Shown: piece after piece, positions 1 to 5,473 of the stretch
Layout of the letters: every line of letters starts with the position of its first letter
Position numbering within the stretch: position 1 is the stretch's first letter
Source of the DNA: Alistipes sp. UBA943
GTDB lineage: Bacteria > Bacteroidota > Bacteroidia > Bacteroidales > Rikenellaceae
NCBI GenBank assembly: GCA_002293345.1
Contig: DBDB01000052.1
Coordinates: 1-9,883 of the forward strand
DNA length: 9,883 nt
Direction of reading: 5' to 3'
Made by a program: the position numbers and the translations under genes
The notes under the pieces: generated by a model
What the model was told of the DNA's origin: nothing
The model's input: only the letters and a program-made list of their open reading frames with translations
Database searches by the model: none

Positions 1-208
1 CGGCCGCCCGATGCTCGGGCTGTGGATCGGGATCGGGCTGGGGCTGGGGGTGTTGCTGCTGACCCCCGCCGGGAATAAGTTGCTCCAGGCGTTGAAACAG
101 CGGCTCTTCGGCAAAAAATGAACTGTAGTTCCCCCTGTGCAGCACGGCAAAGACCATCACGGCCAGTGTAGTCAGGAGGAGTAACCACCCGGTGATACGT
201 TTTATCAT
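1..208 (-). CDS. Membrane-anchored Pro-rich protein, 5' part only (unknown function)
   Basis: This reading frame is open from an ATG at 208 to the window edge, giving 69 residues of a longer protein. The ATG overlaps the TGA of the upstream protease gene as ATGA, the same coupling seen at the protease's own start, and this is the main reason to believe it. Residues 1-7 are basic, residues 8-23 are a hydrophobic helix (GWLLLLTTLAVMVFAV), and no lipobox Cys follows, so it is probably an inner-membrane anchor with the rest outside the cytoplasm. Residues 47-65 form a low-complexity linker: GGG, QQQ, then Pro at every second position (PQPQPDPDPQPE). Such a linker usually separates an anchor from a periplasmic domain, but that domain lies outside the window. 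I do not recognise the family. Co-transcription with an S41 protease and an outer-membrane protein suggests an envelope role (inference). Confidence 0.7.
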   Translation of the reverse strand, partial: MIKRITGWLLLLTTLAVMVFAVLHRGNYSSFFAEEPLFQRLEQLIPGGGQQQHPQPQPDPDPQPEHRAA

Positions 209-1791
209 GGTTTGGATTGTTTTTCGAGTATCTCCACGGCACGTTGCATCGTCTTGTCGATCGCGTACGCTTCGGCATGGAGTGCCGTGGCACCGAGTGG
301 CGTGTTACGGCCAATGTTGGCCCTGAGCTGCGCTTCGAGGATCGGACGCGACTCGGCGATCTGTTTGTAGTTCGGCTTGACACCCTGACGCGCGGCGTAA
401 CGCACGAAATCGTTCACCAGATTCTTGTCGCGATCGAAAAATGCGTCCAGTTGCGCGAGGGAGGTGATGTTATCTAACGCCACGCGGTGTCGATCGGTGT
501 AGTCGAGCGTGTATCGCGACAGGATGTTGCGGTAGACCACCTCCACGAGATAGGGTGTCACACCCAGCGTGTCGACCGGCATCTCCACGTCGGGCATAAT
601 GCCGCCCCCGGCCTGCAACACCCTTCCGCCAGGTGTCACACGACTCACCGTATCGGCGACATACGTCCCGTAAGGCTTCTGTATCGAACGCCCGGTGGGT
701 GTATAGTAACGTGCCACCGTCAGGCGCACCGCCGTACTGTCCTCGAACGGGATCTGTTTCTGCACCAGTCCCTTGCCGAACGACTGCCGTCCGATGATGG
801 TGGCACGGTCGTTATCCTGCAACGCACCGGCCAGGATCTCGCTCGCCGAAGCCGAATGTTCATCTATCAGCACCACCAACGGCACATGCTGATAGGCACC
901 TTTACCGTTGCTATGCTCCTCGACGCGGCGGCGGTTTCGATCCTCCGTGTAGACGATCATCGCACCGGCAGGGAGGAACTCGTTGGCTATCTTCACCGAC
1001 TGGTCATAGATCCCTCCCACGTTGCCGCGCAGGTCCAGAATGAGGCCTCGCATCTCTTCGACACCTTCTAATCCCCCGCGGGGGTGCTTCGCCGCAGGCG
1101 ATAGCTTGGGCGGGGGAGAGAGGGCTTTTTTTACCTCCCCGTACGACGTCGTGGTGAACTGCGACAGTTTCAAGTATCCGATCCCGTCGGCGATCATGAA
1201 TGCCGTTTCGACACTGTGGAGGGGTATCGGTCCGCGGGTGATCTCGATCTCCACCGGTTGCGATATCCCTTCGCGTTGCAGGCCCAGTTTCACTTTCGTG
1301 TCCCGCGGTCCGCGCAGCATCCGTACCACGTTCAGTTGCGGCAACTTCTGTCCTGCGACGAGCGAGTCGTCGATGCGGATGATCCGATCACCGGTACGCA
1401 CACCGGCACGTTCGCTCGGACCGGACGGAATGAGTGTCAGTACGACGGCCGTGTCGGTCATCATGTTGAACGCCACGCCAATCCCGTCGAATCCGCCTTC
1501 GATCATCTCCTGCACGCCCTGCATTTCCGACTTTGGGATGTAGGTCGAGAAGGGATCGAGTTGTTGCAACAGGGTGGGCAGCATCGCTTCGGACAATGAA
1601 TCTGTCGACACAGGGTCGACATATTCGGCATTGATCAATGCCAGTGCGCGCCACAACTTGTTGTCGCGCACGTTGTCCGAAACGGTGCCGCGGAGGGTCG
1701 CGAGGGGGTTCGCGACGCGGCTTGTGAAGCGTCCCACGAGGAATCCCGCCGCCACCAGGACGAGCATCACGATCCAGCCCGATCGCCTCAT
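205..1791 (-). CDS. S41-family C-terminal processing peptidase (CtpA/Prc type)
   Basis: A membrane-anchored, PDZ-containing serine protease that cleaves at or near the C-termini of envelope proteins. Residues 7-20 are an N-terminal hydrophobic anchor, about 45-95 are the helical N-terminal region (LLQQLDPFSTYIP is typical of the family), and about 100-185 are the PDZ domain, starting GGFDGIGVAF and including PSERAGVRTGDRI. The protease core follows, with GLILDLRGNVGG (249-260), the nucleophile region HSASASEIL (312-320) and SFGKG (337-341). By alignment with the Prc/D1P Ser-Lys dyad, catalytic Ser is 315 and Lys is 340, exactly 25 apart as in the family. At 528 aa it is normal in length except for an atypical Pro-rich stretch (about 225-243) just before the LDLRGN strand, encoded by a palindromic DNA insert. 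The start overlaps the DUF3078 gene stop (ATGA, 1791-1788) and the stop overlaps the next gene's start (ATGA, 208-205). Confidence 0.95.
   Translation of the reverse strand: MRRSGWIVMLVLVAAGFLVGRFTSRVANPLATLRGTVSDNVRDNKLWRALALINAEYVDPVSTDSLSEAMLPTLLQQLDPFSTYIPKSEMQGVQEMIEGGFDGIGVAFNMMTDTAVVLTLIPSGPSERAGVRTGDRIIRIDDSLVAGQKLPQLNVVRMLRGPRDTKVKLGLQREGISQPVEIEITRGPIPLHSVETAFMIADGIGYLKLSQFTTTSYGEVKKALSPPPKLSPAAKHPRGGLEGVEEMRGLILDLRGNVGGIYDQSVKIANEFLPAGAMIVYTEDRNRRRVEEHSNGKGAYQHVPLVVLIDEHSASASEILAGALQDNDRATIIGRQSFGKGLVQKQIPFEDSTAVRLTVARYYTPTGRSIQKPYGTYVADTVSRVTPGGRVLQAGGGIMPDVEMPVDTLGVTPYLVEVVYRNILSRYTLDYTDRHRVALDNITSLAQLDAFFDRDKNLVNDFVRYAARQGVKPNYKQIAESRPILEAQLRANIGRNTPLGATALHAEAYAIDKTMQRAVEILEKQSKP
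1073..1116. repeat. Nested palindromic element inserted in frame within the S41 protease gene
   Basis: The outer arms CCCCCGC (1073-1079) and GCGGGGG (1110-1116) are exact inverted repeats. Inside them, GCTTCGCC (1086-1093), loop GCA, and GGCGATAGC (1097-1105) make an 8-bp stem with one bulge. The left end, 1073-1084, is itself a perfect 12-base palindrome. The element encodes residues about 226-240 of the protease (PPPKLSPAAKHPRGG), where other S41 enzymes have a short helix-strand link. The reading frame and all downstream catalytic motifs are kept, which resembles ORF-invading palindromic elements such as those of Rickettsia. That it belongs to a repeat family is inference. Confidence 0.6.
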
Positions 1792-3014
1792 ATCACGCCA
1801 CCCTTAGACTTTGCCGCGGCAGCTGCTGCGGCAGCTTCTTTCTCCGCCCTGTGGTTATCGAACGTGTAGGTCACCCCGACGCTCAGCAGCAGCTGTGTCT
1901 GCAAGTGGTAGTGCTGCGCACGGTTGTAGTAGAGTTGGAAGTATACCGATGTGGTGAGGAACCGCGTGGCTTTGATGTCGAGCGTGTTCTCCCACCGTAC
2001 CGTCGGATGCACGGCCAGCATCGGCTTGTTGCCCACTTCGCCACCCGTGTTCCATGCCGCGAGGGCGCCCTCGTACTCATCGACGGATCTGTATTTTTTA
2101 TCCTTGCCGAAGTAGGAGAGCCATCCCATGAACGAGTAGAGTGTCGTGCGATAGCGGATGATCTCCTTGCGTCCGAACTTGCGGTCGAAATCCACCTGCA
2201 CGGACGAACCACCCTCCCAACGTGCCCGTTTATCGCTGGCCGTCAGGCCGTAGGTCAGCCACCCGGTTTTGCCGCCCCACACGTTCTCGTGCACGATGCG
2301 GTTGTCGACGAACGTACCACTGATGGCTATTGGTGAAATGTTGACGATGAAGGGCCACTTCTTATCGGGACTCTTGTACGTGAAACCGAGCGATGCGTCG
2401 AAGTATCCCGGCGCGAGGAACGAGCTCTTACGCTCTTCGAGTTTCTGTTGCGAACGCGAGATGTAACCGTGCGCGAACTGACTTCGGAAGCGGATGATCG
2501 ACGCCAGTGCCCAGTCGCGACTGATGGCGTAGGCGGGCGATGTGGAGATTTGGAACTCATCCTGATACTTGAACCAGGTGGCCTTTTTGGTCGTCACGCC
2601 ATCCGCGACGAGTTCGAGGTTCATGCGGTTGTAACCGAACTTGGCGTCGAACTTCGAGGTCAACGAGAATTTCCCTTTCGTGTAGGTGTGGTAAATGTAC
2701 GCCGTGGCGGAGAGACCGATGGAGTTGTCACCACCCGATGTCTTGATCCACGAGTCGTTGAACGACGTCACGGTACCCATCAACCCCACGCCGTATTCCA
2801 ACTGATTGCGTTGGTGACGGATCGCACGGCGTCGTGCGCGCGCTCCGGCGGGGGAGTGGTACGTGTCGCTCGACACCTCGTCGCCGTCCGCCGCATCGTC
2901 CAGCGGCTTCACCGGAGTTGCGAGGCGCATGTTGTCGAAACTGATCTGTGCCTGTGCCGCATCGGAGCACACCACGAACACCATACACAAAAGAAGCAGT
3001 AAACCGTGTCTCAT
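1788..3014 (-). CDS. DUF3078-family outer-membrane beta-barrel protein
   Basis: 408 aa, with a signal peptide (residues 1-22, basic start, hydrophobic core LLLLLCMVFVV, then AQA ahead of QISFDN). The frame stays open upstream to 3560, but the ATG at 3014 is chosen because it starts a signal peptide, sits below a promoter box and avoids overlap with nfo. After a charged segment (RARRRAIRHQRNQ) the mature part is a run of alternating polar/hydrophobic strands. Family-like landmarks are FNDSWIKTSGGDNSI, FRSQFAHGY, FLAPGYFDASLGFTYKSP, the INISPIA-type strand and the last strand QLLLSVGVTYTFDN. DUF3078 proteins are Bacteroidota outer-membrane proteins of unknown function. After the last strand comes an unusual tail with eight consecutive alanines, then KSKGGVI. 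The stop overlaps the S41 protease start (ATGA), suggesting coupled expression. Confidence 0.85.
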   Translation of the reverse strand: MRHGLLLLLCMVFVVCSDAAQAQISFDNMRLATPVKPLDDAADGDEVSSDTYHSPAGARARRRAIRHQRNQLEYGVGLMGTVTSFNDSWIKTSGGDNSIGLSATAYIYHTYTKGKFSLTSKFDAKFGYNRMNLELVADGVTTKKATWFKYQDEFQISTSPAYAISRDWALASIIRFRSQFAHGYISRSQQKLEERKSSFLAPGYFDASLGFTYKSPDKKWPFIVNISPIAISGTFVDNRIVHENVWGGKTGWLTYGLTASDKRARWEGGSSVQVDFDRKFGRKEIIRYRTTLYSFMGWLSYFGKDKKYRSVDEYEGALAAWNTGGEVGNKPMLAVHPTVRWENTLDIKATRFLTTSVYFQLYYNRAQHYHLQTQLLLSVGVTYTFDNHRAEKEAAAAAAAAKSKGGVI

Positions 3015-3044
3015 AATTCTCGATCTGTTTGTCTTGATATTGCA

Positions 3045-3052
3045 CAAATATA
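3045..3052 (-). promoter_or_regulatory. Putative -7 box (TATATTTG) for the DUF3078-protease operon
   Basis: The minus strand reads TATATTTG, an exact match to the Bacteroidota -7 consensus TAnnTTTG, about 30 bases upstream of the ATG at 3014. I see no clear TTTG -33 element at the usual spacing. It lies in the 66-base spacer that this operon shares with the divergent nfo gene. For nfo, the plus strand has only a weaker TACTTTCG at 3066-3073, so close to the ATG at 3081 that its transcript would be nearly leaderless. Confidence 0.45.
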
Positions 3053-3060
3053 GGAATTTA

Positions 3061-3076
3061 TTTCGTACTTTCGTAC
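3061..3076. repeat. Tandem 8-base repeat (TTTCGTAC x2) in the divergent promoter spacer
   Basis: TTTCGTAC occurs twice head to tail at 3061-3068 and 3069-3076, immediately before the nfo start. A third CGTAC follows inside the first codons of nfo. The pair falls at the upstream edge of the DUF3078 promoter and over the weak nfo box, so it could be an operator, but chance is not excluded for so short a repeat. Confidence 0.35.
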
Positions 3077-3080
3077 CATT

Positions 3081-3905
3081 ATGTCGTACATTGGAGCTCA
3101 TGTCAGTGCATCGGGCGGTGTGGAGAACGCACCGCTGAATGCCGCGCGTATCGGTGCCACAGGATTCGCCCTCTTCACCAAGAACCAACGCCAGTGGAGC
3201 ACCCCTCCGTTGACACAGAAATCCATCGACGCGTTCCGCGAGAACTGCCGCGCGCATAGCTTCGTGCCGGCAGCCATACTGCCGCACGACAGCTACCTGA
3301 TCAATCTTGGTCACCCCGCTCCAATGGAGTTGGAGCGGTCGCGCGCGGCATTTCTCGACGAGATGCAGCGTTGCGAGGCGTTGGGGCTGGACAAACTGAA
3401 CTTCCATCCGGGGAGTCACCTGAAGCAGATCTCCGTGGACGAATGCCTGTCGCGTGTGGCGGAGAGTATTAATCGTGTGTTGGAACAGACACACGGCGTG
3501 ACGGCCGTCATCGAGAACACGGCGGGACAGGGCAGTAACGTCGGGTTCGCGTTCGAGCACCTGGCACAGATCATCGACCGGGTGGAAGACAAATCACGCG
3601 TGGGTGTGTGTATCGACACGTGCCATGCATTTACTGCCGGTTACGACATGCGCAATCCCGAATCGGTGTTTGCCGAACTGGATCGTGTCGTGGGGTTGCA
3701 TTACCTGCGCGGCATGCATCTGAACGACACGTTGAAAGATCGCGGGAGCCACGTGGATCGTCACGCCCCGATGGGTACCGGTGAGATCGGCATCGCATGT
3801 TTCCAATACATCGCGCAACGCTTCAAAGAGATCCCTCTGATCCTCGAAACGCCGGACGAAACCCGTTGGCCGGACGAGATCGCAATGCTCAAAAGTTGGG
3901 CTTGA
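3081..3905 (+). CDS. nfo: Endonuclease IV (AP endonuclease)
   Basis: A base-excision-repair nuclease that cuts 5' of abasic sites and trims blocked 3' ends using three zinc ions in a TIM barrel. At 274 aa it is close to the usual bacterial length, and it opens with MSYIGAHVSASGGVENA as expected. All nine metal ligands of the E. coli enzyme can be placed: His69, His109, Glu145 (VIENTAGQG), Asp179 and His182 (CIDTCHAFTAGYD), His213 (GMHLND), Asp226 and His228 (VDRH), and Glu256 (ILETPDE). It is the only plus-strand gene, transcribed divergently from the DUF3078 operon. No clear terminator follows, and its last 17 bases overlap a possible minus-strand ORF. Confidence 0.97.
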   Translation: MSYIGAHVSASGGVENAPLNAARIGATGFALFTKNQRQWSTPPLTQKSIDAFRENCRAHSFVPAAILPHDSYLINLGHPAPMELERSRAAFLDEMQRCEALGLDKLNFHPGSHLKQISVDECLSRVAESINRVLEQTHGVTAVIENTAGQGSNVGFAFEHLAQIIDRVEDKSRVGVCIDTCHAFTAGYDMRNPESVFAELDRVVGLHYLRGMHLNDTLKDRGSHVDRHAPMGTGEIGIACFQYIAQRFKEIPLILETPDETRWPDEIAMLKSWA

Positions 3906-4158
3906 TCCGATCCTTGCGTCGACGAAAGAGATAGCTGACGCGGAATTCAAACAAAAATATGTGATACCAAAATTCATCCTCGCTGATGCGTTGGAGCGAG
4001 TGTCGGAGTGATATCCTCGTCAAAACCTCCGTCCACAACATTTTACCCGGCGGAAAGGTGGCCGTGTGTTCCACCTTAGCCGTCAGATTGTTCATCGATT
4101 CCACATAGATTGCCTCAAATTCCCATGAGGCTGGCATAAACGTCTTTTCTTTTTTCAT
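3889..4158 (-). CDS. Small hypothetical ORF, possibly an outer-membrane protein tail or remnant
   Basis: 89 codons from an ATG at 4158 (MKKEKTFMPASWEF...) to a TGA inside the 3' end of the convergent nfo gene. The family is not recognised. The second half looks like beta-barrel strands of an outer-membrane protein: LTRISLRHSLQRI, then FWYHIFLFEFRVSYLF, ending with the C-terminal Phe common in such proteins. No signal peptide is visible at this start, so it may be the decayed 3' end of a larger gene. The ATG directly follows the T6 tract that ends the structured RNA upstream (GCGCCC-A-TTTTTT-ATG), so the ORF could be read only if transcription passes that hairpin. The interval is A/T-richer than the flanking conserved genes. 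It may equally be noncoding. Confidence 0.35.
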   Translation of the reverse strand: MKKEKTFMPASWEFEAIYVESMNNLTAKVEHTATFPPGKMLWTEVLTRISLRHSLQRISEDEFWYHIFLFEFRVSYLFRRRKDRIKPNF

Positions 4159-4231
4159 AAAAAATGGGCGCAAGCTGCACTTTTGGACCTCGGGTCGACG
4201 AAAACCTTGCACTCAAAAGCCGCTTACGCCC
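4159..4231 (-). terminator. Long terminator-like hairpin ending in T6
   Basis: On the minus strand GGGCGTAAGC (4231-4222) pairs with GCTTGCGCCC (4175-4166), ten pairs including one G-T. A second stem, CTTTTG/CAAAAG (4219-4214 with 4185-4180), and an apical GACC-CGA-GGTC hairpin (4196-4186) lie inside it. ATTTTTT follows directly (4165-4159). This fits an intrinsic terminator for the candidate RNA, or an attenuator in front of the ORF starting at 4158. The stem is longer and more branched than a usual terminator. Confidence 0.55.
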
Positions 4232-4400
4232 AAGAGGGACCAATCCCCGAAGGGATTAGGTCGCCACTCAGGTTCCACAACTCTTATACCAGTACAAACC
4301 CCTCTTTCGAGGGTTCCGTCGTTTGAGGTCGGCATAAGGCTGCTTGCCTTAAAATTTGTTAGTTAATCTTGTTCTATAACTTGTTGTTTGTTGTTCTAAT
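4159..4400 (-). ncRNA. Candidate structured noncoding RNA (or structured leader), about 240 nt
   Basis: No protein is supported between 4159 and 4423, but the minus strand holds a series of base-paired elements. In transcript order they are: an A/C-rich unstructured 5' part; AAGGC/GCCTT (4350-4336); a 7-bp stem with GAAA loop and one bulge (4315-4297); GACC-T-AATCCC with a UUCG loop pairing with GGGATT-GGTC (4262-4238), enclosed by AAGAG/CTCTT (4285-4281 with 4236-4232); and a long 3' hairpin followed by T6. The UUCG tetraloop closed by C-G and the GNRA loop occur only on the minus strand, which fixes the orientation. TATCTTTG lies just upstream. I do not recognise an Rfam family. tmRNA, RNase P RNA and SRP RNA signatures are absent. 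A 6S-like RNA or other Bacteroidales RNA remains possible. Boundaries are approximate. Confidence 0.6.
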
Positions 4401-4406
4401 TTGACC

Positions 4407-4414
4407 CAAAGATA
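4407..4414 (-). promoter_or_regulatory. Putative -7 box (TATCTTTG) for the structured RNA
   Basis: The minus strand reads TATCTTTG, a full match to TAnnTTTG, ten bases below the stop codon of the lipoprotein gene and just above the A/C-rich 5' end of the candidate RNA. Transcription would begin near 4400. No TTTG -33 element is seen at the usual distance, where the lipoprotein coding sequence lies. Confidence 0.5.
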
Positions 4415-4423
4415 AGAAAAAAT

Positions 4424-5461
4424 CTAACTCTTCACTTTGAGTTTCAATGTTTGTGAACCATCGAGCCAAGTGCAATCGAGTGTCAGCTCATTCAAATCTC
4501 CCTTCACTGTCGCCACGACATCCTCATAGTCTGTCCAAACAGACTCTTCTACGCTGTGCATAACCCGCCCCTCGTACGCAACAAAATCAAACGGAGCGAG
4601 GCTGTGCGGATCTGCATCCAGTGCGACAGGAATATTCGGAATGTTAACGTCGAACATGTGATATGGACCCTGGAGAACCCACGTATAGGTATCATCGTTA
4701 TACCATCGCCCCCACATGCTCGAACACCTCAAATGAGCAATGGTTTGCGACTCGGACAATCGTAGGATCTCGACAGAAACCAGGCTACCGGTATTCGGTC
4801 TGAAATTATCCAATATTTTACCATCGAATTCCGCTTCGATAGAGGCAATGCCCACTTCTAAAAGCAAGGGGTTCCGATCGTATGAATAATCATACGATTC
4901 GGACCGCACCCCGAGATTTTCCACGACAAGTGTATTCCCTTCCCAAGTGCATTCGAGCCTCATCTCCCCATTCCACACAGGGTATGGTGCCGGAGAGCAC
5001 CGGGTGCCATATAAACCATGACTGAACTCGGCACTGATGGACACGTCGACATTCTTATGGAAATTCCCGTTGTGCGTGACGGTGGCACGGTCGACATAGC
5101 GATCGATCTCGACATGGCTCTCGTCTTTGGACATGTCAATATGGACTTTTGGCGCGAAAATTTCGATCTCCTGATCCTCAAACGTAAGATGACAAGTGAT
5201 CGAGACAGAATTGTCGGACACCTTTTCAAGTCTCACATGACTTTTTGGAACATAGTTGATATAGTTCCCTCTGGGGACGTATTCATAATACGTCATATCC
5301 TCAATCGGCTCTCCATTGAGAGAGGCGTGACCTGCAACAACGTACATTGAGGAGTGTGCGGACAGTAGCGCCGCGGGCGAACGGTCGAACGGCCCACAAC
5401 CGAACCAACACGACACCCCGGCAAGCCCGACCAAGGGAAGAAGCCAACGTAAAAGTTTCAC
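4424..5461 (-). CDS. Putative lipoprotein with a repeated LxCTW motif (calycin-like?)
   Basis: 345 aa. The start is GTG at 5461; an in-frame later ATG would lose the signal peptide. Residues 1-17 are a lipoprotein signal (KLLRWLLPLVGLAGVS) with Cys18 as likely lipidation site. A second Cys22 is close by. The mature protein looks all-beta and appears to hold two similar halves. Each begins with a VRLEKVSDNSVSI / VEILRLSESQTIAHL type strand and ends with a closely matching motif, LECTWEGNTL (169-178) and LDCTWLDGSQTL (328-339). This resembles the calycin/lipocalin-like domains frequent in Bacteroidales lipoproteins, but I assign no family firmly. It starts 12 bases after the EF-G paralogue stop, so it is probably its operon partner. 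It is A/T-richer than the neighbouring conserved genes and contains a strong hairpin. Function unknown. Confidence 0.75.
   Translation of the reverse strand: MKLLRWLLPLVGLAGVSCWFGCGPFDRSPAALLSAHSSMYVVAGHASLNGEPIEDMTYYEYVPRGNYINYVPKSHVRLEKVSDNSVSITCHLTFEDQEIEIFAPKVHIDMSKDESHVEIDRYVDRATVTHNGNFHKNVDVSISAEFSHGLYGTRCSPAPYPVWNGEMRLECTWEGNTLVVENLGVRSESYDYSYDRNPLLLEVGIASIEAEFDGKILDNFRPNTGSLVSVEILRLSESQTIAHLRCSSMWGRWYNDDTYTWVLQGPYHMFDVNIPNIPVALDADPHSLAPFDFVAYEGRVMHSVEESVWTDYEDVVATVKGDLNELTLDCTWLDGSQTLKLKVKS
4874..4904. repeat. Hairpin of 13 bp inside the lipoprotein gene
   Basis: TCCGA-TCGTATGA (4874-4886), loop ATAA, and TCATACGA-T-TCGGA (4891-4904) form a 13-bp stem with a single bulged T (4899). 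The core 9 bp on each side of the loop match exactly. It encodes SESYDYSYDR, so repeated Ser-Tyr-Asp codons may explain the symmetry, but a role in mRNA stability or an inserted palindrome is possible. Confidence 0.55.
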
Positions 5462-5473
5462 GACAACGGGTAT

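Noticed and set aside
5..121. Plus-strand frame ending LLQALKQRLFGKK* with a Gly/Leu hydrophobic run
   Set aside because: It is the complement of the Pro/Gln repeats of the minus-strand gene. That gene has an ATGA junction and a proper membrane anchor, so the plus frame is taken as a shadow.
3316..3338. Perfect 9-bp hairpin CCGCTCCAA-TGGAG-TTGGAGCGG in nfo
   Set aside because: It lies in well-behaved coding sequence (HPAPMELERS) with no gap or insertion in the protein, so it is more likely chance than an element.
3015..3560. N-terminal extension of the DUF3078 frame across nfo
   Set aside because: It lies antisense to nfo, and the ATG at 3014 begins a clear signal peptide below a promoter box.
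3911..4203. GTCGACGAAA occurring twice, just after nfo and in the 3' hairpin of the RNA
   Set aside because: Ten bases only, with no flanking similarity; insufficient for a repeat or attachment-site call.
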